64,000 nt of DNA from Prevotella sp. tc2-28 (GTDB taxonomy: Bacteria > Bacteroidota > Bacteroidia > Bacteroidales > Bacteroidaceae), in assembly GCF_900107705.1 (NCBI RefSeq), contig NZ_FNRE01000003.1, positions 124,001-188,000 on the forward strand, written 5' to 3'. Shown in pieces: positions 16,809 to 24,922 of this stretch (the first letter of the stretch is position 1; each line of letters opens with the position of its first letter). A program made the translations under genes and the position numbers. Under the pieces are notes generated by a model, which saw only the letters and a program-made list of their open reading frames with translations, did no database searches and was not told where the DNA came from.

Positions 16809-16831
16809 CAACGATATATCGAAATAAGAAA

Positions 16832-16869
16832 AAATATTTGCGCATTTTAAAACATTTGCGCAAATATTT
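16832..16869 (-). terminator. Hairpin at the 3' end of the divIC operon
   Basis: Perfect 13-bp inverted repeat, AAATATTTGCGCA at 16832-16844 and its complement at 16857-16869, with a 12-nt loop, straddling the stop of the gene at 16868. AT-rich sequence follows. It could terminate the minus-strand operon. Confidence 0.5.
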
Positions 16870-17269
16870 AGCGTTTTTTTGCCTCTTTTTCCAATTCGTT
16901 AGCAATTCGATGGCTGGCATACAACTGAAGAATGGCTGCAACGAGCAGTACGACAATCCAATTATTGTGGACATATTGCACGTATGCCAACTGACTGATG
17001 CCAATGAAATTCGACTGATTGAGCATCATCAGCAAGGCAGCTATCAGGAAAAGCACATCACTGACCAGCAACAAGCGACGTAAACGGCGAATGGTGAAGT
17101 TGCGCCCGTCGTAGGTCTGACGCATCTGCATGGCAGAAAACATCAGGGCACCAGGAGCGAAGACGTAGGTTGCCCACGACTGGAGGAACATGGTACCACC
17201 AGCACCAACGACCATCAGCAGGCCTCCTACTAGCATGATGACGGTTTCAAGCTTACTCAGTTGTCTCAT
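16868..17269 (-). CDS. Four-helix inner-membrane protein of unknown function
   Basis: 133 residues with four predicted membrane helices (about 8-28, 32-48, 66-84, 98-118) and a basic tail ending EKEAKKR. No catalytic motif is visible. Its start overlaps the divIC stop by 17 bp, so the two are co-translated. Association with divIC might point to an envelope or division role, but this is only context. A hairpin at its 3' end may end transcription. Confidence 0.65.
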   Translation of the reverse strand: MRQLSKLETVIMLVGGLLMVVGAGGTMFLQSWATYVFAPGALMFSAMQMRQTYDGRNFTIRRLRRLLLVSDVLFLIAALLMMLNQSNFIGISQLAYVQYVHNNWIVVLLVAAILQLYASHRIANELEKEAKKR

Positions 17270-17603
17270 TGGGGATTAACGTTGTTTGAATCCGGTCGTC
17301 ATCGCTCAGCACAAAGATATCCTCGTCGTCGGCCTTCATAAAATAACGCTCACGGGCTATCTTCTCAATCAGCTTGGGGTTCCTGTCCAACTCCTTCACC
17401 TGTGCCTGATCGTGCTGGTACTGTTCCGTCAAACGGTCTATCTCATCCTGCAACTCACCGATATGCTGACGGTTCATCATGTGTTTCCACACGCTGTTCT
17501 CGTCAAGAAATCCAATGAGAGCGACGGCTATCACTGTCACCAAGATGTATTTCAGACCACGGATATGGTAGAAACGGAGGAACAAATTCTTAACCTTCTT
17601 CAT
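17253..17603 (-). CDS. divIC: Septum formation initiator family protein (DivIC/FtsB-like)
   Basis: 116 residues: short basic cytoplasmic N-terminus, one membrane helix (about 19-35), then a periplasmic coiled coil (about 45-80, QDEIDRLTEQYQHDQAQV) and the conserved NPKLIEKIARERYFMKADDEDIFV that defines DivIC/FtsB. These proteins form the FtsQ-FtsL-FtsB complex that activates septal peptidoglycan synthesis. The gene is divergent from dnaX and is followed by an overlapping four-helix membrane protein. Confidence 0.85.
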   Translation of the reverse strand: MKKVKNLFLRFYHIRGLKYILVTVIAVALIGFLDENSVWKHMMNRQHIGELQDEIDRLTEQYQHDQAQVKELDRNPKLIEKIARERYFMKADDEDIFVLSDDDRIQTTLIPNETTE

Positions 17604-17624
17604 CTGTTTTTATCTTTTCGTGTG

Positions 17625-17632
17625 CAAAGTTA
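17625..17632 (-). promoter_or_regulatory. -7 box for divIC
   Basis: TAACTTTG on the minus strand, 21 bp before the divIC start. Confidence 0.65.
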
Positions 17633-17676
17633 CGAAATAAATCACAATTCACCATTCATAATTCATATTTATTTTG

Positions 17677-17684
17677 TACCTTTG
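17677..17684 (+). promoter_or_regulatory. -7 box for dnaX
   Basis: TACCTTTG, 22 bp before ATG 17707. The in-frame TTG at 17674 lies upstream of the likely transcript start, so it cannot be the start codon. Confidence 0.7.
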
Positions 17685-17706
17685 TAGGCAAATTCGATTT
17701 TTAACA

Positions 17707-19500
17707 ATGGAAGAATACATCGTATCAGCGCGAAAGTACAGACCTACCTCGTTTGACACCGTGGTAGGACAGCAGGCACTGACCACCACACTGAAAAATG
17801 CCGTTAAGAGCGGGAAACTGGCTCACGCCTACCTCTTCTGCGGACCACGTGGTGTAGGAAAGACAACCTGCGCCCGTATCTTCGCAAAAGCTATCAACTG
17901 CCAGACGCCGACTTCCGACGGCGAGGCTTGTGGACAATGTGAGAGCTGTCAGGCTTTCAACGAACAGCGCTCCTTCAACATCTTCGAACTGGATGCCGCA
18001 TCCAACAACTCGGTGGAGCACATCAAGACGCTGATGGAACAGACGCGCATCCCGCCACAGGTCGGCAAGTACAAGGTATTTATCATCGACGAGGTGCACA
18101 TGCTTTCGACGGCTGCCTTCAATGCTTTCCTGAAAACACTAGAGGAGCCACCTGCTCATGTCATCTTCATCCTGGCAACCACAGAGAAGCACAAAATTCT
18201 GCCTACCATCCTGTCGAGATGCCAGATTTACGACTTCGAACGCATGACGGTCCGTAACACCATCGACCATCTGAAAAGTGTAGCTGACAAGGAAGGCATC
18301 ACCTACGAAGAAGAGGCTCTGGCCGTTATCGCTGAGAAAGCAGACGGTGGCATGCGTGACGCACTCTCCATCTTCGACCAGGCGGCTTCTTTCTGTCAGG
18401 GTAACATAACTTATCAGAAAGTTATCGAGGACCTGAACGTGCTCGACGCTGAGAACTACTTCCAGATTATCAACCTGGCCGTCGAGAACAAGGTGCCTGA
18501 AATTATGGTCCTGCTCAACGGTGTCATCAACAAAGGATTCGACGGAGGACTGCTTATCAGTGGACTGGCCAAGCATGTACGTAACGTACTGATGGCACGC
18601 GACCCTCAGACATTGCCATTGTTGGAGGTCAGCGACCAGCAACGTGAGCGTTACCAGCAACAGGCTGCCAAGTGCCCCATACCTTTTTTATATAAGGCAC
18701 TGCAACTCATGAACCAGTGTGACATCAACTACCGGCAGTCGAGCAATAAGCGACTGCTCGTGGAGTTAACACTGATTGAGATTGCTCAGATCACTCAACC
18801 TGACGATACGCCTGCCAGTGGGCGTAAGCCCAGAAGATTGAAATCCCTGTTTAAGCAACTGATGCAAAAGCCTCAGCCAAGACAAGCAGCCCCGCAGGTA
18901 GCTGCTGCTGAGCCTGTTGCCTCAACCCAAAACGATACGAACACAACGAGCGAGCCTAAACCGACAACGGAAAAGAAGCCCGCTACTACCGCTTATACTC
19001 CTACGGCGCGACCACATCTCAAGTCGCCCGTAGGTTTCTCATGGAATAACCTCCGCAAGACGGAAAACCCAAAGAAAATGCACATCATCCCTGGCACACT
19101 CGATCCCAACGACCCGAATGTGACCAATCAGGAAGAACAGGAGTCTTTCAGCCAGCAAGACCTTGAACTGCAATGGATGCTGATGTGCAACCGCATGCCT
19201 CAAGAGTTCAGTGGAATAGCAACTCGCATGAAGAACATGAACCCCGTCATCACAGAGTTCCCTGCTGTCGAGCTGGTGGTCGACAACCAACTGGCAGCAA
19301 CACAGATAGAAGACATCAAGGGCAAGATTCTCAGCACCCTCCAGATTTATCTTCACAACAAGTCCATCACACTCTCCGTCCGCATCGCAGAACATCAGGA
19401 AAAGCGTATTCTTAGCCGTCGTGAACAATACGAGGAGATGGAAAAAGAAAATCCCTCAATCGGGAAATTGAGGGAACTTCTGGATCTTCAACTGGCTTGA
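17707..19500 (+). CDS. dnaX: DNA polymerase III subunit gamma/tau
   Basis: 597 residues from ATG 17707. The AAA+ clamp-loader core occupies about 1-360: Walker A GPRGVGKTT (46-54), a four-cysteine zinc module (C, C, CGQCESC), Walker B with DEVHM, sensor 1 (ILATTE), arginine finger SRC, and sensor 2. After residue 370 comes a Pro/Ala/Thr-rich linker and a C-terminal region (about 490-597) likely corresponding to tau contacts with polymerase. No obvious frameshift heptamer was identified. Loads the sliding clamp at the replication fork. Convergent with asnA, separated by only 9 bp. Confidence 0.93.
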   Translation: MEEYIVSARKYRPTSFDTVVGQQALTTTLKNAVKSGKLAHAYLFCGPRGVGKTTCARIFAKAINCQTPTSDGEACGQCESCQAFNEQRSFNIFELDAASNNSVEHIKTLMEQTRIPPQVGKYKVFIIDEVHMLSTAAFNAFLKTLEEPPAHVIFILATTEKHKILPTILSRCQIYDFERMTVRNTIDHLKSVADKEGITYEEEALAVIAEKADGGMRDALSIFDQAASFCQGNITYQKVIEDLNVLDAENYFQIINLAVENKVPEIMVLLNGVINKGFDGGLLISGLAKHVRNVLMARDPQTLPLLEVSDQQRERYQQQAAKCPIPFLYKALQLMNQCDINYRQSSNKRLLVELTLIEIAQITQPDDTPASGRKPRRLKSLFKQLMQKPQPRQAAPQVAAAEPVASTQNDTNTTSEPKPTTEKKPATTAYTPTARPHLKSPVGFSWNNLRKTENPKKMHIIPGTLDPNDPNVTNQEEQESFSQQDLELQWMLMCNRMPQEFSGIATRMKNMNPVITEFPAVELVVDNQLAATQIEDIKGKILSTLQIYLHNKSITLSVRIAEHQEKRILSRREQYEEMEKENPSIGKLRELLDLQLA

Positions 19501-19509
19501 CCGTTCTAT

Positions 19510-20547
19510 TCAAATCAACGTCATTCCGAGTTTCTTACATTCAACACGCATGTCGTCAGGCCAAATGGATGCTTGTATCTCACCAATGTGACCTTTATGC
19601 AGCAGTACCATGCACAGACGACTCTGGCCGATACCTCCACCAATACTCAAAGGCAGCTCGTCGTTCAACAATTTTTGGTGGAAATACAGTGTCTTACGCT
19701 CTTCCTTGCCTTCTAATTGCAACTGACGCAGCAAGGACTCCTTGTCCACACGGATACCCATCGACGACAACTCAAACGAACGGCCCAACACCGGATACCA
19801 AATCAGGATATCACCATTCAGACCTTCACGTCCGTTCTCACCTATCGTCGTCCAATCGTCATAGTCCGGAGCTCGTCCGTCATGCTTCTCACCATTCGAC
19901 AGCTTACCACCAATACCTATTATAAATACGGCTCCATATTTCTGACAGATAGCATCCTCACGCTCCTTGGGTGTTTTGTTAGGATACATCTGAAGCAGTT
20001 CTTCAGCATGGATGAAGTGAATTTTCTCAGGCAAGAAAGGCTTGATCTGTGGATAGGTCTCACAGGTCAGATACTCTGTACGACGGATTGCCGCATAAAT
20101 GCGCTCCACGACATTCCTCAAAAAAGCCACGGTACGTTGCTCCTTGGAAATGACAGCCTCCCAGTCCCACTGGTCTACATACAACGAATGCAGGTTATCC
20201 AACTCCTCGTCAGCACGGATGGCATTCATATCGGTGTAGATGCCATAGCCTGGTTCTATCTGATATTCTGCCAGCGACAGACGCTTCCACTTTGCCAATG
20301 AGTGAACGACCTCGGCACGGGCGTCACCCAAATCCTTGATAGGGAAGGTCACGGCTCGCTCCACACCATTCAGGTCGTCGTTGATACCCAATCCCTGTAA
20401 TACAAACAAGGGAGCCGTCACACGACGAAGGCGAAGTTCCGTCGACAAGTTCTGCTGGAAGAATTCCTTTATCAATTTGATACCCTGCTCCGTCTGTTTC
20501 GTGTCAAGCAGGGGCTGATAGTCTAATGGTTTTATCAGTTGACTCAT
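19510..20547 (-). CDS. asnA: Aspartate-ammonia ligase
   Basis: 345 residues, the normal AsnA length. Class II aminoacyl-tRNA-synthetase-like fold with the AsnA landmarks AEVVHSLAKWKR, EPGYGIYTDMNAIRADE, LHSLYVDQWDWE, GKLSNGEKHDGRAPDYDDW and, near the C-terminus, GGGIGQSRLCM (motif 3). It makes asparagine from aspartate, ammonia and ATP in the cytoplasm. Monocistronic, with its own -7 box at 20594-20601. Confidence 0.95.
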   Translation of the reverse strand: MSQLIKPLDYQPLLDTKQTEQGIKLIKEFFQQNLSTELRLRRVTAPLFVLQGLGINDDLNGVERAVTFPIKDLGDARAEVVHSLAKWKRLSLAEYQIEPGYGIYTDMNAIRADEELDNLHSLYVDQWDWEAVISKEQRTVAFLRNVVERIYAAIRRTEYLTCETYPQIKPFLPEKIHFIHAEELLQMYPNKTPKEREDAICQKYGAVFIIGIGGKLSNGEKHDGRAPDYDDWTTIGENGREGLNGDILIWYPVLGRSFELSSMGIRVDKESLLRQLQLEGKEERKTLYFHQKLLNDELPLSIGGGIGQSRLCMVLLHKGHIGEIQASIWPDDMRVECKKLGMTLI

Positions 20548-20593
20548 CTTTATATTTACGATTTACTATTTACTGTTTCAACAAATTTGCCTG

Positions 20594-20601
20594 CAAAGGT
20601 A
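20594..20601 (-). promoter_or_regulatory. -7 box for asnA
   Basis: TACCTTTG on the minus strand, 46 bp upstream of the asnA ATG. Confidence 0.65.
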
Positions 20602-20753
20602 CTACTTTTACTTTAAATTGCAAGCAAAAACCATGATTATTTTTGCAAAATGACACAAAATTCCTCAATATTACATCATTATGCACAATAAGGCCCTCTC
20701 GTTAACAAATTATAATTATCAATCCCCTATTCTCAATTCTCAATTAATTATCG

Positions 20754-20761
20754 TACCTTTG
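20754..20761 (+). promoter_or_regulatory. -7 box for tRNA-Arg
   Basis: TACCTTTG, 28 bp before the first base of the tRNA. Confidence 0.65.
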
Positions 20762-20789
20762 CAATCGTTTTGCGAAACAAATGTCTTCT

Positions 20790-20861
20790 GCACCCGTAGT
20801 TTAAAGGATAGAATAACGGATTCCGGTTCCGTTGGTCACGGTTCGATTCCGTGCGGGTGTA
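20790..20861 (+). tRNA. tRNA-Arg (anticodon CCG)
   Basis: 72 nt folding as a cloverleaf: acceptor GCACCCG/CGGGTGT with a terminal G-U pair, D stem GTTT/GAAT, anticodon stem ACGGA/TCCGT with loop TTCCGGT (anticodon CCG, reads CGG), T stem ACGG/CCGT with loop TTCGATT, discriminator A. CCA is not encoded. Preceded by its own promoter box. No integrase or direct repeat marks it as an attachment site here. Confidence 0.93.
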
Positions 20862-20874
20862 CGCTTGTAACATA

Positions 20875-21258
20875 TCATTCAGCAGCTAATTTCTCCACCA
20901 CCTCCAAGTCCGCAGGCAGCCACTTTACACTGTCCAGTTCATCCTTCGTAAGCCATCGTGCAGCCTCATGCTCATTCAGATGCAAAGCTTCTGTCAATAG
21001 CGAGCACCGGTAGCAATGCATGGTGAGATGAAATTTCGGATAATCATACTCCACCGTACAAAGAAGGTCATCCACGCTGATTTCCGTCGACAGTTCCTCG
21101 CGAATCTCTCGCTTCAAGGCCTCCTCCGGAGTCTCCCCTATTTCCATCTTTCCGCCAGGAAATACCCACCAGTCCTTCCATTCACCATAACCACGCTGTG
21201 TGGCGAATATCTTATTCTCCTTGCGGATAATTGCTGCTACGACTTCGATGTGTTTCAT
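20875..21258 (-). CDS. NUDIX hydrolase, 8-oxo-dGTP diphosphatase (MutT) type
   Basis: 127 residues. The Nudix box is intact: GGKMEIGETPEEALKREIRE followed by EL (GX5EX7REUXEEXGU pattern), preceded by WWVFPGGK, the usual MutT-like entry strand. N-terminus IEVVAAIIRKENKIFATQR is typical of MutT/(d)CTP pyrophosphohydrolases. Such enzymes remove oxidised nucleotides or hydrolyse CTP derivatives; specificity is not readable. Its ATG overlaps the stop of the degraded vsr by 4 bp, suggesting an ancestral repair operon. Confidence 0.85.
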   Translation of the reverse strand: MKHIEVVAAIIRKENKIFATQRGYGEWKDWWVFPGGKMEIGETPEEALKREIREELSTEISVDDLLCTVEYDYPKFHLTMHCYRCSLLTEALHLNEHEAARWLTKDELDSVKWLPADLEVVEKLAAE

Positions 21259-21482
21259 ATTTCTTCCTCCGCAACTTTCAGGTAATTCTCACTTTCTTCT
21301 TCCAACTGAGGATACGTCCTACTTCCGACACCAGCCGTCTTTCTGCTTCTGTCTTGCAGCCAGATATGGTTCAGCGTAAATGCAATCGACTCCAGCGTTT
21401 CCTCACGTTTAGAAGGTTTCAGTTCGCACTCCCACACCGTTATGCAATGCCAACCCATTTCCGCCAACTTACGTTGCTCCTC
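21255..21482 (-). pseudogene. vsr: Very-short-patch repair endonuclease (vsr) 3' remnant
   Basis: The minus strand encodes EEQRKLAEMGWHCITVWECE and a tail SIAFTLNHIWLQDR...AEEEI, which match the C-terminal third of Vsr, the endonuclease that nicks T:G mismatches made by deamination of 5-methylcytosine. The N-terminal catalytic part is missing: upstream, the frame runs into an 11-bp repeat array and a TAG stop. An ATG at 21467 could make a 70-residue fragment, but without the active site. No cognate cytosine methylase is in the window. Most likely a decaying gene. Confidence 0.7.
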
Positions 21483-21490
21483 CTTGTCTC

Positions 21491-21529
21491 CTCCTAAGGT
21501 GCTCCTAAGCTGCTCCTAAGCTGCTCCTT
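21491..21529. repeat. 11-bp tandem repeat at the broken vsr end
   Basis: About 3.5 copies of CTCCTAAGCTG (first copy CTCCTAAGGTG) at the point where vsr homology ends. It may mark the deletion or expansion that inactivated vsr. Confidence 0.7.
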
Positions 21530-21580
21530 GAGTATGGCTAGAGGCTGTCTGCTACGACGCTTGTAGTTCGCTGATTGGGG

Positions 21581-22492
21581 TTAGTAGTGACTTGCTTCCA
21601 GAAAGCGAAGCTCAGCCTCCAACATCTCCAGTTTCGGCATGGGGCACCCCGCCTCGCGGGCAATCTCAAGGGGTCGGGTATAGAGATAGTATATCTCCAT
21701 ACGACGGTGGAAGTCGTAGTCCAGTCGCATGGATGGCGAATAGGGTATCATAGAATCCGTCATAGCTATCATCTTATCGACAAAAGTGGCGTCGAGGTTC
21801 TTCACGCCCAGGTGCTGGGCTGCATTGACAACCTCCATCATCTGGTCGCGAATCAGCTGTCTGGTGAACTTGTTCTTCAGCAGTTGGTCCGTCTGTGTAA
21901 GGAGGGCTACCGTCATACCGTTGAACGGCATGTTCCACACGGCCTTCTTCCATCGTGCCTCATGATATTCCACAAATCCCGTTTCGATGCCAGCCTGACG
22001 GAACTCTTCGACGACAGCCTGCATGTGTGCCTCGTCGCGGCACGAGTAGTTGGCCAGATTGATACTGCCATAACACTGATGATTGACAAGACCAGGCTGG
22101 GTCTTTGCAGAACAGATAAATGCCAGTCCGGCAGCCAGTTGCACGTCGGGAAACATCTTCTGCACATCCTCCTCCACACCGATGCCGTTCTGAATGAGCA
22201 CCACCAGCGTGTGGTCATGGAGCAATGGCGGCAGCAGCGACTGCAGCTTGCCGTTGTTGACCGACTTCAAGCAAACAAGCACCACGTCGCACGTCGGCAT
22301 ATCCTTCGTATAGAGATAAGCATTGACATCTGCCAGGTGGAACGAACCGTCGCAGGAATCTACCTGCAGACCGTGCTGTCTGACATACTCATAGTCGCTT
22401 CGTAGCAGGAAATGCACTTCCTGTCCTGCTTGTGCCAGTTTGGCTCCATAATATCCGCCAATGGCTCCTGTTCCAATAATTCCGTATTTCAT
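21581..22492 (-). CDS. panE: 2-dehydropantoate 2-reductase family protein (PanE/ApbA)
   Basis: 303 residues. N-terminal Rossmann motif GIIGTGAIGGYYGAKLAQAG (NADPH), then VLVCLKSVNN and IQNGIG, the nucleotide/substrate strand of ketopantoate reductases. The C-terminal helical domain has KKAVWNMPFNGMTVAL, equivalent to the conserved KLxxNxxxN catalytic region (here Trp-Asn-Met-Pro-Phe-Asn), and the late P.SMRLD. PanE reduces ketopantoate to pantoate in CoA biosynthesis. Bacteroidota often have PanE paralogues of uncertain substrate, so the pantothenate role is probable rather than sure. Monocistronic. Confidence 0.8.
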   Translation of the reverse strand: MKYGIIGTGAIGGYYGAKLAQAGQEVHFLLRSDYEYVRQHGLQVDSCDGSFHLADVNAYLYTKDMPTCDVVLVCLKSVNNGKLQSLLPPLLHDHTLVVLIQNGIGVEEDVQKMFPDVQLAAGLAFICSAKTQPGLVNHQCYGSINLANYSCRDEAHMQAVVEEFRQAGIETGFVEYHEARWKKAVWNMPFNGMTVALLTQTDQLLKNKFTRQLIRDQMMEVVNAAQHLGVKNLDATFVDKMIAMTDSMIPYSPSMRLDYDFHRRMEIYYLYTRPLEIAREAGCPMPKLEMLEAELRFLEASHY

Positions 22493-22516
22493 ATTAACAA
22501 TGTACTTATTCTGTAG

Positions 22517-24079
22517 CTAACGCATAAACAAGTCATGGGTAGCATCGTAGGCGGGTGACTCAATGGACAGCAGGTTGAGCACGGAGTGGAAGACGTAGTG
22601 CTGATCGAGGACTGGAGGCAGCTGGGAGGCTGACTTGTAACAACGAAAACCCGGGGAAGTCCAGACAAGGAAAGGTATCTCGTACTGTACCTTGGGAGCG
22701 AGCTTCATAGGAAGTCCATGCATGAAGACCTTGTTCTCGCCAAGCGACTCGCCATGATCGGAAACGAAGAGCATGGCACTGTTCCAGTCGGTCATGGAGC
22801 GCAACGTGGTGATCAGACTATCGAGCAGATAATCAGTATATAGGATGGTGTTGTCGTAGGCGTTAACAAGACGCTCGGGGTGTTTCTCACCTTCCTCAAC
22901 ATTTTGTGCGACAGGACGGAATGCTTCGAAACGGCTGGGGTATTTGTCGACATACTTGGGTCCATGACTGGTACTGGTATGGAGGACGATGAGCACCTTT
23001 GGCTTTGCACTTGACTCGATTCGCTGTCTCAAGCCCTCGAGCAGAATGGCGTCGTAGTAGATGTATTTGCCGGGATACTGCTGTCCGAGCTGTTCGTTGG
23101 TGAGGTACTCATCGATATGGATGGGCGGTTCTCCCCAATTGGAGGTGCGCCACGACACGTCCACACCCATGCGAAAAGCATAGTTGGGAAGCACCTCATA
23201 CAGTTCGTCGGTGTTCTTGGGTTCGAGGATGGCCTTAGTGCCCGCTGTGGTATAGGTGGCACACGAGTTTGCGGGATAGACGTGTAGGCTGTCCTGCCTC
23301 GACAGCAGGGGATTGGTGGCACGTGGATAGCCGTAGAGTTGGAAATTGGCCTTGCGTGCCGACTCACCGATAACGAGTACGACGACTGTTTTTTCCTGGT
23401 CTGTAATCTTTCCGTCGGGCAATTTGATTTCCTCGGCTTGCTCATCGTGTCTGAAGCTGATGACGCGACAGGTATTGACGATGTAGGACCAGGGTTGCAG
23501 GAGTCCGCCCAGTTCGGTGTCGTGCTGGGTGACGAAGAGCGTCTGTCCGACATTCATCGCAGCGACGGCAATGACGACAGCAAGAGCGATGACGCCGTGT
23601 ATGGCAAGACGACGCAGCCTGCCATAGACGACAGGCTGGACGAGACAGAACAGGGCAGGCAGCACGCCAATGAGCAGGATGGTGAGCCACAGTGTCCAAC
23701 TGAAGAATGCGGAGGCCTCGGAATAGCGGGTATTGAAGACGTTCTCGATGGTAGTGGCATCAATCATCACGCTGTAGGTCCAGATGAAATAAACGGCGGT
23801 GGCATTAATGACGGCGAGGATGGCAAGCAACAGTCGGCCCACCTTGCGCAGAACGAACATAGTGAGGCTGGCCAACAGGTAGTTGAGCGCCAGCATCAGC
23901 ACAGCGAGTGATGCCAACAGAAAAGCCTTTCCCTCGTTGACTTGACTGGCAACGTAGCGGAAGAAAGGGATGTTGTAGAGCAACAGGGTGCCCAAGCTGA
24001 CGATGGCCGAGAAAGCTGCCAGCGAGATGGGCTTACTTAATTTTCCCCGTGCCGTCGGTGTAGGAGAAGTATATGGCAT
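22517..24079 (-). CDS. Phosphoethanolamine transferase (EptA/sulfatase-type alkaline phosphatase superfamily)
   Basis: 520 residues. Five membrane helices lie in about 16-200, then a periplasmic sulfatase-fold catalytic domain: VLVIGESARKANFQLYGYPR (metal-binding Glu), NSCATYTTAGTKA containing the nucleophile threonine region, HTSTSHGPKY and FVSDHGESLGE (metal Asp-His). EptA-type enzymes transfer phosphoethanolamine from phosphatidylethanolamine to lipid A or glycans on the periplasmic face. The nucleophile loop is less conserved than the CGTATAVS form of classical EptA, so a different acceptor is possible. The start overlaps the upstream lipoprotein gene by 47 bp, implying coupling. Confidence 0.8.
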   Translation of the reverse strand: MPYTSPTPTARGKLSKPISLAAFSAIVSLGTLLLYNIPFFRYVASQVNEGKAFLLASLAVLMLALNYLLASLTMFVLRKVGRLLLAILAVINATAVYFIWTYSVMIDATTIENVFNTRYSEASAFFSWTLWLTILLIGVLPALFCLVQPVVYGRLRRLAIHGVIALAVVIAVAAMNVGQTLFVTQHDTELGGLLQPWSYIVNTCRVISFRHDEQAEEIKLPDGKITDQEKTVVVLVIGESARKANFQLYGYPRATNPLLSRQDSLHVYPANSCATYTTAGTKAILEPKNTDELYEVLPNYAFRMGVDVSWRTSNWGEPPIHIDEYLTNEQLGQQYPGKYIYYDAILLEGLRQRIESSAKPKVLIVLHTSTSHGPKYVDKYPSRFEAFRPVAQNVEEGEKHPERLVNAYDNTILYTDYLLDSLITTLRSMTDWNSAMLFVSDHGESLGENKVFMHGLPMKLAPKVQYEIPFLVWTSPGFRCYKSASQLPPVLDQHYVFHSVLNLLSIESPAYDATHDLFMR

Positions 24080-24821
24080 TATTCCCTGCTTTATACATTG
24101 TCATCCGTCCATTTTCATAGAAGTATTCTTTGTCGGTGGTGATGCGGCAGTGTTTCGAGGCGCGCTCAGCCAAGCTTTCAGGACCGTCGATTAAGGATTG
24201 TGCCAGCGGATAGCCCATGTATTGAGAGGGGTACGAAGCGAAGGTATTCTCGACGGTTACGTCTTTTTTGACAGGTTCAATGGCGTGTATCGTGTATTTC
24301 ACGAGGTCGCCATCTTTCCATGTCAGATCGCTGATGAACTTCTCGGTAATGTTCCCATCAACCCGAATTCTTTCTATCTGCAGGATATCGCCTTCGGGTG
24401 AGAATGACTTGACGGTAACCGTCTCGATTTCGCCGTTGTTCCAATGCCTCACGCCAGAGATGAGTCGTCCCTCGGCGTCGTAAGTGAAATTTAATACGGA
24501 ATTCTCGTACTTTATCTCCGTGCATCGTCCTTCGGTATAGCTAAAGAACACCGAGGTCACCGACGTCTGTGGTTCACCAGTCAGCATAATTTTGGTTTCC
24601 TGCTGCTGTTTGACGAGTCTGCCCTGTTCCCAGGTATTGTATAACGTGATGACAATGTTCGGATTTCCTGTCTGGCCATAATTCTCAGTAATTATCTTGT
24701 CCAGATAGACCGGTTTGACTACGTTGTTCTGGCTGTTGTCCGGTTCACTACAAGCAGCGAAGGTCATCATTCCACAGCATGCGAGGGCACAAACAAACAC
24801 ACGCCACAATTTCTTTTTCAT
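24033..24821 (-). CDS. Lipoprotein of unknown function
   Basis: 262 residues with a clear lipoprotein signal (basic start, hydrophobic core, TFAAC lipobox, Cys24). The mature part is beta-rich, with short repeated strands including FTYDAEGRLISGVRHW, which resembles YD/RHS-like or DUF4595-type strand repeats common in Bacteroidota surface lipoproteins. It precedes and overlaps the phosphoethanolamine transferase gene. Promoter box at 24856-24863. No catalytic motif seen. Confidence 0.65.
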   Translation of the reverse strand: MKKKLWRVFVCALACCGMMTFAACSEPDNSQNNVVKPVYLDKIITENYGQTGNPNIVITLYNTWEQGRLVKQQQETKIMLTGEPQTSVTSVFFSYTEGRCTEIKYENSVLNFTYDAEGRLISGVRHWNNGEIETVTVKSFSPEGDILQIERIRVDGNITEKFISDLTWKDGDLVKYTIHAIEPVKKDVTVENTFASYPSQYMGYPLAQSLIDGPESLAERASKHCRITTDKEYFYENGRMTMYKAGNNAIYFSYTDGTGKIK

Positions 24822-24855
24822 TTGCTATTATCTATTTTTCGATAAACTTCCTGTG

Positions 24856-24863
24856 CAAAGATA
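24856..24863 (-). promoter_or_regulatory. -7 box for the lipoprotein-phosphoethanolamine transferase operon
   Basis: TATCTTTG on the minus strand, 34 bp before ATG 24821. Confidence 0.65.
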
Positions 24864-24907
24864 GTGAATATTCTCCAACCATCCAAAGAAAAGTCGCAAA
24901 AATTTTG

Positions 24908-24915
24908 TACCTTTG
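24908..24915 (+). promoter_or_regulatory. -7 box for glycerate kinase
   Basis: TACCTTTG ends only 7 bp before ATG 24923, so the mRNA would be nearly leaderless. Confidence 0.65.
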
Positions 24916-24922
24916 CCCCCAG

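Noticed and set aside
20790..20861. tRNA-Arg as an integration site for a mobile element
   Set aside because: No integrase and no repeat of the tRNA 3' end is visible in the window.
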